NCBI GenBank assembly: GCA_903828565.1
Contig: CAIKMQ010000029.1
Span: 1 to 64,000, forward strand
DNA from: an uncultured Leptolinea sp.
GTDB taxonomy: Bacteria; Chloroflexota; Anaerolineae; Anaerolineales; Anaerolineaceae
DNA: 64,000 bases
Direction: 5' to 3'
A program made the translations under genes and the position numbers. The notes under the pieces were generated by a model. That model saw only the letters and a list, made by a program, of their open reading frames with translations. It was not told the DNA's origin and ran no database searches. Positions 34,436-43,768 of this stretch are shown one piece after another. Every line of letters starts with the position of its first letter. Positions within the stretch are counted from its first letter, which is position 1.

Positions 34436-34473
34436 TTGACACCCGGGATAATATCCGTTATAAACCTTGCATG
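34436..34473 (+). promoter_or_regulatory. Leaderless promoter of the lytic transglycosylase gene
   Basis: TTGACA (34436-34441), 17-bp spacer, TATAAA (34459-34464), six bases, then ATG at 34471. There is no ribosome-binding site. Transcription from these boxes would begin at the start codon. Confidence 0.85.
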
Positions 34474-36885
34474 AATATAAAAAAATTGACCATCCAGCTG
34501 GTGGCATTCAGCCTGGTTTTGAATGGTTGTTCCGGGCAGATCCCGTTTTTATCCACTTCCACGGAAACTCCGTTGCCCACAAGCACAGAGGTCCCTTTGC
34601 CGGTGGCCACACCGCTGCCAATGGCTACTGCAACGCCACTACCAGCCGGCCGGATTCAACGCGGTGATCAGGCATTCCTGGCCGGTGATTATGATACTGC
34701 CCTGGATGCCTATTCGCTGGCGTACGATCTGACATCTGACCCCGAAATCCGCTCTTCTGCACTGGTGATGATTGCCCGCATCCATTTCGAGCGGGGGGAG
34801 AACCTCAAAGCTCTTGAGCTATTTCGTCAGGTACAGCAGGAGTTTCAATCACCCCTTCCTGTTTCTATGGCCGCTGAATATCTGGGCGACTTGTTTTACG
34901 GTTTAGGCCGTTTTGATGAATCTGCCAGTGCTTATGAGCAATACCTGACACTACGGCCAGGCGTTTTGGATGACTACTATCTTGAAAAGCTGGGTGATGC
35001 ACTGACCGGTGCGGGCAGGTATGAGGAAGCAGCCTCAGCATATCAGCTTGCTGTTGAGAGAACAGCAGTTACTCCACCGGTTTGGTTATTATTCAAAGTC
35101 GCAACTTCGCAGGTGGAATTAGGCAGAACCGATCAGGCGATCGAAACCTATCAGGAAATCCTCAGCGTCACCGGGAATGATTTTGACCGCGCAGCAGCAG
35201 AATTCCTCATCGGACAAATCTATTACAACCGGGGTGATTTCGAATCCGCTTATGGGCATTTCCTCACTTGCGTTGATAATTATCCAAAAGCAAGCGATTC
35301 GTATTTTGCGCTAGTCACACTGGTGAATGACAACCAAACGGTGGATAACCTGAACCGCGGGATCGTCGATTACTATGCCGGTCAGTACCAGGCTTCAGTG
35401 GATGCTCTCAGTAACTATGAGACGGAAACCGCTGCGCATGACGGCACGTTGCATTACTACCGGGCTTTATCCTACACATACCTGAAGAACTATCCCATGG
35501 CGAACAAGGATTGGGATTCATTGATCCAGGGTCACCCGGGGGATAGATTCTGGAACATAGCCTGGGACGAGAAAGCTTATACGCAATGGTACTATCAGGG
35601 GAACCATGTGGAAGCAGCGCAGACTTTGATGGATTTTGTGGTGACAGCTCCCGGGGATGCCCAGGCACCGGGATATCTTTATGAAGCCGCAAGGATTTAT
35701 GAACGGAATGGGATGCTGGATGAGGCCGCAGCTACCTGGGAGAGGCTTGCAGTGGAATACCCTTCGGCTGAAATCTCTTACTCAGGCATCTATCTTTCAG
35801 GTATTACCCGGTATCGCCAGCAGAATTATCAGGTTGCATTGAACACCTTCCAGCGTTCTCTTGTTTTGGCGACTGAGCCGATGGAAACCGCATCAGCCTG
35901 GCTTTGGATCGGAAAGTCGAACCAGGCGCTTGGAGATGAAGCAAAGGCAAGAACAGCGTGGCAGAATGCTCTGCAAGCTGACCCTGGTGGATATTACAGT
36001 GAGAGAGCCCGCAGCCTTCTCCTGGGGACAGATCTGATCACATCTTGCCCGGTGATGGATCTGGCTGTTGATCTACCGTCTGAACATTTGGCGGCGAAAG
36101 ATTGGATGCGCAGTACATTCGATCTGGGGATGGATATTGACCTGGATACCCTGGGGCCTTTGAGTGATGACCCGCGGATTTCGCGAGGGCAGGAATTTTG
36201 GCGGCTGGGACTCTATGAAGAAGCCCGTGGAGAATATGAAGCAGTCCGCCTGGATAATGAACTAGATCCGGTAAATACTTTCCGTTTGATCCAGTATTTC
36301 CTGGATACCGGGTTGTACCGGTCTGCCATCTTTGCTTCCAGACAGGTCTTGCAACTGGCCGGGCTGGATGAAACAGCCACATTGAATGCCCCGGTGTATT
36401 TTAACCACGTACGGTATGGAGCCTATTACCGCGAAATAGTGCTGCAAGCAGCCGCGGATGAGGAGATCGATCCATTGATCCTCTTCAGCCTCATCCGACA
36501 GGAGAGCCTGTATGAAGGGTTTATTGAATCGAGTGTTGGCGCGAAAGGTTTGATGCAATTAATGCCTGAAACAGCCAATCAGACCGTTTCTCATATGGGC
36601 TGGCCGGCAGTATATGTGGAAAAAGACATCTACCGCCCACTGGTCAATATCAAGGTAGGCAGCCATTACCTGCACCAACAGTCAGAGGGGTTCAATGGAG
36701 ACCTGTTCGCCTCTCTGGCTGCGTATAACGCAGGGCCAGGCAATGCGGCTGCCTGGCTTGAACTGTCCGGTACGGACCCGGATCTCTTCCTTGAAACTAT
36801 CCGTTTTCTGGAGACCCGGCAATACATCCGCAGTATCGTGGAGTTAGATCTGTTGTACCGGATGTTTTATTGCCGGTCTGAATAG
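34471..36885 (+). CDS. TPR-containing lytic transglycosylase lipoprotein (Slt-like)
   Basis: An 804-residue lipoprotein with lipobox VLNGC and a Pro/Thr-rich linker. A long TPR solenoid (about 60-590; for example RFDESASAYEQYLTLRPG and RTDQAIETYQEILS) follows. The C-terminal SLT domain has the catalytic glutamate in LIRQESLYEGF, then VGAKGLMQLMPETA and AAYNAGPGN. It cleaves peptidoglycan to anhydromuropeptides during wall turnover. The ATG at 34471 lies six bases after a consensus promoter and gives a proper signal peptide; the upstream in-frame ATG at 34396 precedes the promoter. Confidence 0.93.
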   Translation: MNIKKLTIQLVAFSLVLNGCSGQIPFLSTSTETPLPTSTEVPLPVATPLPMATATPLPAGRIQRGDQAFLAGDYDTALDAYSLAYDLTSDPEIRSSALVMIARIHFERGENLKALELFRQVQQEFQSPLPVSMAAEYLGDLFYGLGRFDESASAYEQYLTLRPGVLDDYYLEKLGDALTGAGRYEEAASAYQLAVERTAVTPPVWLLFKVATSQVELGRTDQAIETYQEILSVTGNDFDRAAAEFLIGQIYYNRGDFESAYGHFLTCVDNYPKASDSYFALVTLVNDNQTVDNLNRGIVDYYAGQYQASVDALSNYETETAAHDGTLHYYRALSYTYLKNYPMANKDWDSLIQGHPGDRFWNIAWDEKAYTQWYYQGNHVEAAQTLMDFVVTAPGDAQAPGYLYEAARIYERNGMLDEAAATWERLAVEYPSAEISYSGIYLSGITRYRQQNYQVALNTFQRSLVLATEPMETASAWLWIGKSNQALGDEAKARTAWQNALQADPGGYYSERARSLLLGTDLITSCPVMDLAVDLPSEHLAAKDWMRSTFDLGMDIDLDTLGPLSDDPRISRGQEFWRLGLYEEARGEYEAVRLDNELDPVNTFRLIQYFLDTGLYRSAIFASRQVLQLAGLDETATLNAPVYFNHVRYGAYYREIVLQAAADEEIDPLILFSLIRQESLYEGFIESSVGAKGLMQLMPETANQTVSHMGWPAVYVEKDIYRPLVNIKVGSHYLHQQSEGFNGDLFASLAAYNAGPGNAAAWLELSGTDPDLFLETIRFLETRQYIRSIVELDLLYRMFYCRSE

Positions 36886-36910
36886 AACTTACCGAGTATT
36901 CTGGAATAAA

Positions 36911-36945
36911 AACATAACGCCGGTGAAAACCGGCGTTATGTTTGG
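36911..36945. terminator. Bidirectional terminator between the transglycosylase gene and ppdK
   Basis: AACATAACGCCGGT (36911-36924), loop GAAA, ACCGGCGTTATGTT (36929-36942). A-rich and T-rich flanks allow it to serve both convergent genes. Confidence 0.88.
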
Positions 36946-36964
36946 TTGAACTGCTTTTATCAGC

Positions 36965-39751
36965 TTACTTGCTAAATTTGATCGCTGCCTGAGCGGCTGC
37001 CAGACGCGCGACGGGTACACGGAAGGGTGAGCAGGAGACGTAGTTGTTCCCAATCATATGGCAGAATTCGATGGATGAGGGATCGCCACCGTGTTCACCG
37101 CAAATACCGACTTCGAGGTTTACTCGGGTAGAGCGGCCATCTTCCACTGCCATTCTCATCAATCGGCCAACACCATCCCGATCCAATTGCTGGAAGGGAT
37201 TCTTGGGCAGAATGCCCTGTTCCACATAGGTGATGAGGAAGTTACGTTCTGCATCATCGCGGCTGTAGCCAAATGTCATTTGGGTCAGATCATTTGTGCC
37301 AAAGGAGAAGAACTCTGCTTCGGTGGCGATCTCGGTGGCTGTGACTGCAGCCCGCGGGATCTCGATCATTGTGCCAAATTTGTATTCAAATTTGATCTTC
37401 TTCTCATCCATTACTGTCTTGGCAATGCGCTCCAAACGCGGCTGGATCCATTTCAGTTCATTGACATGGCCTGTCAAGGGGATCATCACCTCTGGCTTGG
37501 GCTTGTATCCATCCAGAGCTGCATTGGCGGCTGCCTCAAAAATAGCTCGGACCTGCATTTCAACGATCTCAGGCATTACGATGGAAAGGCGGACACCACG
37601 AAGGCCCATCATCGGGTTACTTTCATGCATGGCTTCCACCGCGGTATGTAGTTTTTGAAGTTCAATGATCTCGCCAGTATCACCTTTGCCAACTGCGTAT
37701 TGTGACAAGTTTTCTATCCGGCGGGAGACGATCTTCTCAGCTAATTCTTCAGCGCCTGGCAGGAACTCATGCAACGGCGGGTCGATCAGGCGGATGATCA
37801 CAGGATAACCATTTTTGTTCTTGTCATTATCCACCATGGCGCGGAACAGACCTTCAAAATCTGAGCGCTGGGAAGGCAGCAGTTCTGTCAGGGCGGCGGT
37901 ACGTTCTTCGCTGGTTTCAGCCAGGATCATCCGTTGGACGATCGGCAGGCGTTCAGTTTCAAAGAACATGTGCTCTGTACGGCACAGACCGATACCGACA
38001 GCACCGTAAGAACGGGCGCGCTGGGCATCTTTGGGATAATCCGCATTCGCCCAAACCTGAAGGCCTCGGGTCGGCCAGCCTTTGGGTGCTTTGCGGATAC
38101 CTTCGGTGGCGCAGATCTCATCAGCCCAGGTAAGCAGGGTGAGCAGGTCTTTTTGTTCTTCAAGAGAAGGAGCCACTACCGGGATCTTTCCGAGGAAAAC
38201 CTCACCGGTCGTACCGTCCACAGAGATCCATTCGCCTTCTTTGACAACTACTTCATTCGCGACCATCAAACGATGGTCCATATCGATTTTTATGCTGGAA
38301 GCACCCACAACACAGGGGACACCGAACTGACGGGCAACCACCGCGGCATGCGAGGTCGCGCCACCTTCCGAAGTGAGAATTCCTTTGGCTGCCAGCATAC
38401 CGTGAACATCATCCGGTTTTGTGAAGGGGCGAACCATGATGACATCCTGTTTATGCTCCTTGGCCATGCGTTCGGCAGTGTCCGCATCAAAGTAGATCTG
38501 GCCAACTGCTGCGCCGGGGGAGGCATTCACACCGCTGCCGTAGTAACTGCCGCCGGTCTTGGCGGCTTTGATGGCTTTCGGGTCAAACTGTGGGTGTAGC
38601 AGGGTATCTACATTTTCGGGAGATACACGCAGTATGGCTTCCTGCTTGGTGATCAATTTCTCGCCGACCATGTCCACTGCCATTTTTACGGCAGCTTTGG
38701 CAGTGCGTTTACCGTTGCGGGTTTGAAGCATCCACAGGCGCTTATTTTCAATCGTGAATTCCACATCCTGCATATCCGTGTAGTGATTTTCCAGCATGGC
38801 AGTGATTTCCATGAACTGCTGGTAGGCTTCGGGCAAATCCTTTTTGAGATTTATGATCTTTTCAGTATTCCGGATACCGGCTACCACATCCTCGCCCTGG
38901 GCATTCAGCAGGTAGTCGCCGAACATCTCACGTTCGCCAGTTTGCGGGTCGCGGGTAAAAGCAACACCGGTAGCGGATTCCCACCCCATGTTCCCGAAGA
39001 CCATTGTGACGATATTGACTGCGGTTCCGAGATCATCGGGGATATTGGTTGCGCGGCGATAATCCACTGCGCGTTTCCCGTTCCAGCTTTTGAAAACGGC
39101 TTCGGTAGCCAGTTCCAGTTGCTTCATCGGTTCCTGCGGGAAGGCAGAGCCATAGCTGGCCGTAACGTCCTTGAATTTCTCCGTCAATATTTTCAGGTCT
39201 TCCGCTTTCAAGTCCGTATCAGATTTATAACCTTTGGAGTGCTTGTAGGATTCGAGCATGTCTTCATAGGCTTCATCCGGCAGGCCAAGCACGACCGATC
39301 CGAACATCTGGATCAGTCGGCGGTAAGAATCATATACGAAGCGTTCATTCCCGGTAAGGCGGACCATTCCGCGGGCAGTCCGGTCATTCAGGCCGATATT
39401 CAAGACAGTATCCATCATTCCGGGCATGGAGAATTTCGCACCGGACCGGCAGGAAACGAGTAGTGGATTGGATGGAGCTCCAAATTTCTTGCCTGAGGCA
39501 GCTTCCACCTTTTTAAGGGCAGAAAGTACCTGGCGCCACATTCCCTCGGGGAACTGGCCACTGGCTGAATACGCATTACATGCTTCTGTGGTGATGGTGA
39601 AGAAAGGTGGTACGGGCAGGTGGATGCGGGTCATTTCGGCAAGGTTGGCACCTTTGCCACCCAGCAGTCCGCGAACTTTGTCCCAGTCCCCTTTTGTGTA
39701 CTTTTGCGCCTGTTCCACTTCGTTAAATAGATATACCCATTTCTTTGCCAT
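36965..39751 (-). CDS. ppdK: Pyruvate, phosphate dikinase
   Basis: A 928-residue enzyme that interconverts pyruvate, ATP and Pi with phosphoenolpyruvate, AMP and PPi, for pyrophosphate-linked glycolysis or gluconeogenesis in anaerobes. The N-terminal ATP-grasp domain includes LLGGKGANLAEMTRIHLPVP, the swivelling domain carries the phospho-histidine in TSEGGATSHAAVVARQFG, and the C-terminal PEP-binding barrel ends with the GICGEHGGDPSSIEF motif with its catalytic cysteine. The start at 39751 follows GGAGG; an earlier in-frame ATG precedes that box. It is transcribed alone. Confidence 0.97.
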   Translation of the reverse strand: MAKKWVYLFNEVEQAQKYTKGDWDKVRGLLGGKGANLAEMTRIHLPVPPFFTITTEACNAYSASGQFPEGMWRQVLSALKKVEAASGKKFGAPSNPLLVSCRSGAKFSMPGMMDTVLNIGLNDRTARGMVRLTGNERFVYDSYRRLIQMFGSVVLGLPDEAYEDMLESYKHSKGYKSDTDLKAEDLKILTEKFKDVTASYGSAFPQEPMKQLELATEAVFKSWNGKRAVDYRRATNIPDDLGTAVNIVTMVFGNMGWESATGVAFTRDPQTGEREMFGDYLLNAQGEDVVAGIRNTEKIINLKKDLPEAYQQFMEITAMLENHYTDMQDVEFTIENKRLWMLQTRNGKRTAKAAVKMAVDMVGEKLITKQEAILRVSPENVDTLLHPQFDPKAIKAAKTGGSYYGSGVNASPGAAVGQIYFDADTAERMAKEHKQDVIMVRPFTKPDDVHGMLAAKGILTSEGGATSHAAVVARQFGVPCVVGASSIKIDMDHRLMVANEVVVKEGEWISVDGTTGEVFLGKIPVVAPSLEEQKDLLTLLTWADEICATEGIRKAPKGWPTRGLQVWANADYPKDAQRARSYGAVGIGLCRTEHMFFETERLPIVQRMILAETSEERTAALTELLPSQRSDFEGLFRAMVDNDKNKNGYPVIIRLIDPPLHEFLPGAEELAEKIVSRRIENLSQYAVGKGDTGEIIELQKLHTAVEAMHESNPMMGLRGVRLSIVMPEIVEMQVRAIFEAAANAALDGYKPKPEVMIPLTGHVNELKWIQPRLERIAKTVMDEKKIKFEYKFGTMIEIPRAAVTATEIATEAEFFSFGTNDLTQMTFGYSRDDAERNFLITYVEQGILPKNPFQQLDRDGVGRLMRMAVEDGRSTRVNLEVGICGEHGGDPSSIEFCHMIGNNYVSCSPFRVPVARLAAAQAAIKFSK

Positions 39752-39900
39752 AAATCCTCCAATTATGTTGAGATTAAACCTGTCGCCAGGTATATTTTTC
39801 TGCACTAAATTAAAAATTCTACCATAGAATGTTTATACAAATATGGGGATTATGTAATTATCGCACAGGGATACAGATGCCGTCGTAATACCTGACCGCT

Positions 39901-39938
39901 TGATTCCAGTATTTACTCTCCCTATAATGAGATTAATG
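39901..39938 (+). promoter_or_regulatory. Leaderless promoter of a small gene
   Basis: TTGATT (39901-39906), 17-bp spacer, TATAAT (39924-39929), six bases, then ATG at 39936. Confidence 0.75.
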
Positions 39939-40154
39939 AAGACAGAAAAAGGTTCTCTGATGGAGGGCAGAATGATCTCGCTCAAAATTGATTCTGAGGA
40001 AACTATAATTCTATTGGAATTGCTTGATGCCTGTATCTCTGACCTGCGGGTAGAGATACATTCCACTGAGAATTTAGACTTCAAAGAAATGCTGAAACGT
40101 AAGAAAGAGGTCTTGATTAAATTGCAGAATGCTATCCAAAGTGCACAAGAATAG
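39936..40154 (+). CDS. Small helical protein of unknown function
   Basis: A 72-residue acidic, mostly helical protein with no recognised domain. Its core, LKIDSEETIILLELLDACIS, is followed by a second amphipathic helix with KEMLKRKKEVLIKLQNAI, suggesting a two-helix bundle or dimer. Two starts are possible: ATG 39936, six bases after TATAAT (leaderless), or ATG 39972, six bases after GGAGGG. It lies between ppdK and an ABC importer; nothing links it to either. Confidence 0.62.
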   Translation: MKTEKGSLMEGRMISLKIDSEETIILLELLDACISDLRVEIHSTENLDFKEMLKRKKEVLIKLQNAIQSAQE

Positions 40155-40257
40155 GTGATGATTGTTGGAGGGGGCAAAAATCCATTTGAGAACTTTTCTC
40201 GTGCCGGATGCCGGTTCGTTGTATAATTCACGAAAATTCCTGCGAAAGAGGACCAAA

Positions 40258-41277
40258 ATGAGAAAAGGTCATATTATCGTTTCCATCTTGATTCTGGTTT
40301 CACTAATCCTGGTTGCTTGTACTCCAGCTACTACAACGAATTCATCGAGTACGGATGACGCTGCAGCACCGGTTGAGGCTAGTGTCCTGCCAATTCTAAA
40401 AGTGACAGCCTTGCCAATCATTGATGCTCTACCGATCTTCGTTGCTCAGCAAGAAGGTCTTTTTGAAAAAGCGGGTGTTCAGGTTGAGTTCGTACCGGTT
40501 GCTTCTGCCCCTGAAAGAGATCAATTGATCAGTGTTGGCCAGGTGGATGGGATGATTAACGAAACCCTGTCCACCTTTTTCTTCAATAAAGAACAGGTAC
40601 AGATTAAGATCGTTCGCTATGCATTAAAACCAACCGCAGATTCCGGGCATTTCTTTATACTGGCTTCAGGGCAGAGCGGTATCACCACCCCGGACCAACT
40701 TAAAGGCGTAGAGATTGGTGTGTCACAGGGGACTGTGATCGAATATGTGACATATCGCCTGCTGCAACAGAATGGTTTAGCAAAAGAGGATATCAGGACC
40801 ATTGCGGTTCCCAAAATCCCTGAACGGATGGCTCTGCTCAGCTCAGGTGAACTTTCAGCAGCCGTAATGCCGGATCCGCTGGCAGCCCTGGCAGTACAGC
40901 AAGGCGCGAAAGTTGTGCTGGATGATTCCATGTACCCACAATATGGTTTTTCAGTTTACAGTTTCAGAACGGATAGCTTGGACACCAAGGGAGATGCTGT
41001 CAAAGCATTCCTGACCGGCATCGAAGAAGCTGTGGCGATGATCAATGCCAACCCGGGAGGATATACTGACATTCTGACTGAACAGAATCTTGTCCCCGCG
41101 CCGCTGCTGGCTACATATTCTCTGCCAACCTTTACAGCCGCCGGGTTGCCTTCTGAAGTGGAATGGAATGATGCCATGCAGTGGGCTCAGGAAATGGGGC
41201 TGTTGGCTGTTGATGTATCTTACTGGGATTCAGTTACCGGGGATTATCTTCCCGTTAGCGTGGCCGTCCCGCAATGA
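40258..41277 (+). CDS. NMT1/SsuA-type ABC transporter substrate-binding lipoprotein
   Basis: A 339-residue lipoprotein with lipobox LVAC and an NMT1/THI5-like binding domain. LKVTALPIIDALPIFVAQQEGLFEKAGV is split by the family pattern for SsuA, TauA, ThiY and similar proteins; GVEIGVSQGTVIEYVTYRLLQ (about 140-160) is the ligand loop. These importers take up sulfonates, nitrate, thiamine precursors or related compounds; the substrate is not evident here. A TATAAT box lies at about 40222-40227 and GAGGA precedes the ATG. The ATPase and permease genes follow with ATGA overlaps. Confidence 0.9.
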   Translation: MRKGHIIVSILILVSLILVACTPATTTNSSSTDDAAAPVEASVLPILKVTALPIIDALPIFVAQQEGLFEKAGVQVEFVPVASAPERDQLISVGQVDGMINETLSTFFFNKEQVQIKIVRYALKPTADSGHFFILASGQSGITTPDQLKGVEIGVSQGTVIEYVTYRLLQQNGLAKEDIRTIAVPKIPERMALLSSGELSAAVMPDPLAALAVQQGAKVVLDDSMYPQYGFSVYSFRTDSLDTKGDAVKAFLTGIEEAVAMINANPGGYTDILTEQNLVPAPLLATYSLPTFTAAGLPSEVEWNDAMQWAQEMGLLAVDVSYWDSVTGDYLPVSVAVPQ

Positions 41278-42056
41278 TCCACCCGGTTGGGTGCATGCTA
41301 CAGATCAAAGATCTCGATTTCGGTTATCCCCGCGGTAAACTACTCTTTCAGGGAATTTCATGGCAGGTAGCCCGCGGGGATACCTGGTCTATTCTAGGTA
41401 CTTCAGGTTGCGGTAAAACTACCCTGTTGTATCTTCTGGCGGGTCTGCGCGCACCAAACGCCGGGCGGATCGAGATTAATGGGGAAAAGCTCCTTCGGCC
41501 GCGTCCTGGCACGGGATTGATCTTGCAAGATTACGGATTATTGCCCTGGGCAACCGTAGCACAAAATGCAACTCTGGGGCAGGATGTACGCCGATTATAT
41601 GGGCCTGATGGAAAGCATGCGCCATCCGATTCAGAGAACCTTCCACTAGTCTCAGAATTGCTGGAGCGGTTGGGAATCGCCCACCTCGCTTCGAAATATC
41701 CTGCGCAGATCTCAGGCGGACAGCGCCAGCGGGTAGCAATTGCCCGAACACTGGCATTAAAACCGGACTTATTATTAATGGATGAACCATTTTCATCGTT
41801 GGATGCTGCCACGCGGATTGATCTACAAAACCTGGTTGGCTCCCTGTGCAAAGAACAGGGTATCACTGTCATCCTCGTGACGCATTCCATTGAAGAAGCT
41901 GTATTGATGGGTAAACAGATCTGGTTGCTGGGAAAACCCCCGCAACACGAAATGAGCGTCTTTCTAAATCCTACTGGTTGTAATGCGGATGGCAGCCTAT
42001 CTTCTGGTGGCTTAGCCTTGTGCCAGACCCTGAAGATAAAGATGGGAGTTGCATGA
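41274..42056 (+). CDS. SsuB/TauB-type ABC transporter ATP-binding protein
   Basis: A 260-residue ABC ATPase. Walker A is GTSGCGKTTLL, the signature ISGGQRQRVAIARTL, Walker B LLLMDEPFSSLD and the H loop LVTHSIEEAV. QDYGLLPWATVAQN is typical of the nitrate/taurine/sulfonate subfamily. The start overlaps the binding-protein stop by 4 nt (ATGA), so I take 41274, though ATG 41295 gives a more usual N-terminus. It powers the permease encoded next. Confidence 0.92.
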   Translation: MIHPVGCMLQIKDLDFGYPRGKLLFQGISWQVARGDTWSILGTSGCGKTTLLYLLAGLRAPNAGRIEINGEKLLRPRPGTGLILQDYGLLPWATVAQNATLGQDVRRLYGPDGKHAPSDSENLPLVSELLERLGIAHLASKYPAQISGGQRQRVAIARTLALKPDLLLMDEPFSSLDAATRIDLQNLVGSLCKEQGITVILVTHSIEEAVLMGKQIWLLGKPPQHEMSVFLNPTGCNADGSLSSGGLALCQTLKIKMGVA

Positions 42057-42793
42057 AGAAAAGTTCATTGCTTTTTGCGACGGCGTTTCTTTTGATCTCC
42101 TGGCAGATCTTATCCTGGGCTATTCACTTATCCATCCTTCCTGGACCATGGAGAGTTTTACAGACCCTGACCGTGGAGTTAGGCAAAGACCTGCCTTCTC
42201 ATTTCCTTGCCAGTCTCTGGCGTGTGGTCGCAAGTATGGTCCTTGCCGTCATGCTGGCTGCCCCGGCAGGGATCGTCATCGGCCAATCAGCTACGCTCAA
42301 TCGATTGTTCTCACCGATCATTTACATCCTTTACCCCATTCCCAAGGTCGTTTTTGTACCGATTCTGATGCTTTTCCTGGGCGTTGGTGATGCAGCTAAG
42401 ATCAGTCTGGTTTTCACTATTCTTTTCTTTCAGATTATCGTGCTGGTGAGGGACCAGGCACTGGGCATCCCTAACCAGTTGATCCAGAGTATCCGCAGCC
42501 TGGGAGCCGGACGGAAGGCACTATTCCGATATGTGTATTTTCCCGCAAGCCTGCCAGCGATCCTGACAGCATTGCGACAATCGGTTGGCACGGCGGTAGC
42601 TGTTTTATATGTCGCGGAATTGTTCGCAACCAAAAAAGGACTGGGGTATTACATTTATTTCAACGGTAGTACCTTGCTGGATTATCCTGCCATGTATGCC
42701 GGAGTGCTCATGATGAGCCTGCTAGGGTTGAGTTTGTATTTCAGTGTTGACTGGCTTGAGAGGCGTCTTTGTCCGTGGGCGGTTTTACGTTAA
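42053..42793 (+). CDS. SsuC/TauC-type ABC transporter permease
   Basis: A 246-residue permease with six transmembrane helices. The contact loop SIRSLGAGRKALFRYVYFPASLPA and the segment PLSFLAL-like PAGIVIGQSATLNRLFSPI are as in the SsuC/TauC family. The start overlaps the ATPase stop as ATGA. It completes a three-gene importer. The convergent menA gene ends five bases after its stop. Confidence 0.92.
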   Translation: MKKSSLLFATAFLLISWQILSWAIHLSILPGPWRVLQTLTVELGKDLPSHFLASLWRVVASMVLAVMLAAPAGIVIGQSATLNRLFSPIIYILYPIPKVVFVPILMLFLGVGDAAKISLVFTILFFQIIVLVRDQALGIPNQLIQSIRSLGAGRKALFRYVYFPASLPAILTALRQSVGTAVAVLYVAELFATKKGLGYYIYFNGSTLLDYPAMYAGVLMMSLLGLSLYFSVDWLERRLCPWAVLR

Positions 42794-42798
42794 GCGAT

Positions 42799-43710
42799 CT
42801 ACAGGAAGAAGCCCAACAGAACTGCTGCCAGAAAAAGTAGAGCAAAGATCAGGGCAAGCCGCCCTGTGCCGGCTAGCGCTGGATTCAATGCGCGTCCTTC
42901 TCGGGCAAGTACTATCTTTGTCACCCGATAGGCTTCGGGTATAGATAACCATGTCAGCATCGACCAGGCGGGAATAATTTTCAATAGTATATAAATTGGA
43001 ATGGAAAGGTAAGCCAGGAACAACCAAATCAGGTAATTGATCTTGGTATTTCCAACCCCCATCCGGACTGCAAGGGTGTGTTTTCCAACTTTGGCATCGG
43101 TGTGGATATCCCGCAGATTATTCACAACCAGCAGATTGACCACAAGTAAACCGATCGGAATAGCCAGCAGCCATGCGGCCAGAGAGGTAGAGCCTGCCTG
43201 CACATAATAAGTTCCGGTCACTGCCGCCAAACCAAAGAACAGGAAAACGAACAGATCGCCAAAACCGTGGTAACCCAGGGGGTAAGGGCCGCCGGTATAT
43301 AGGATGGCTGAAATAATAGCTGCTGCCCCGATGGCCAGCACAAGCCAACCGGTTTGTAAGGCAAGATAGAGGCCGATCAAAGCGGCGATCGCAACTACCC
43401 ATGCAAGCCCTGTTTTCACCTGGGAGGGGGTGAGCAGGCGGGCAGCAGTCACACGGACAGGGCCAACCCTTTCGCTGGTATCCGAACCACGTTCAAAGTC
43501 GAAAACATCATTGGCCAAGTTACTGGCGATCTGCAGCAATAATGCCACTGCCAGCGCCGACAGAGCCGGAATCCATTGGAATTTTCCTTCCATCAAAGCC
43601 ACTGCGGTTCCGACCACCACGCCGCTGGTGGAAGCAGGCAGGGTGCGCGGACGAATAGCCAGCCACCATATCTGTCGTTTTGTCAGGTTGTCGGTCGGAT
43701 GATCCAACAT
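42799..43710 (-). CDS. menA: 1,4-dihydroxy-2-naphthoate polyprenyltransferase
   Basis: A 303-residue UbiA-family prenyltransferase with about nine transmembrane helices. The two aspartate-rich sites are NLANDVFDFERGSD and NNLRDIHTDAKVGKHTLAVR. It attaches a polyprenyl chain to 1,4-dihydroxy-2-naphthoate in menaquinone synthesis. ATG 43710, eight bases after GGGAGAG, is preferred over ATG 43725. No other men genes are in the window. The family also includes other acceptor specificities, but motif 2 matches MenA well. Confidence 0.88.
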   Translation of the reverse strand: MLDHPTDNLTKRQIWWLAIRPRTLPASTSGVVVGTAVALMEGKFQWIPALSALAVALLLQIASNLANDVFDFERGSDTSERVGPVRVTAARLLTPSQVKTGLAWVVAIAALIGLYLALQTGWLVLAIGAAAIISAILYTGGPYPLGYHGFGDLFVFLFFGLAAVTGTYYVQAGSTSLAAWLLAIPIGLLVVNLLVVNNLRDIHTDAKVGKHTLAVRMGVGNTKINYLIWLFLAYLSIPIYILLKIIPAWSMLTWLSIPEAYRVTKIVLAREGRALNPALAGTGRLALIFALLFLAAVLLGFFL

Positions 43711-43768
43711 AAAAAACTCTCCCATTTATTCTTGAGAGAGTTATTGTATCAAAAAAAGGTTTGCCGGG

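Noticed and set aside
37934-39463. Long plus-strand open frames opposite ppdK
   Set aside because: PPDK on the minus strand is unambiguous over its whole length; the antisense frames have no start signals or domains.
40258-42793. Thiamine-precursor transporter
   Set aside because: The binding-protein family includes ThiY, but no TPP riboswitch or thi gene is nearby, so the substrate is left open.
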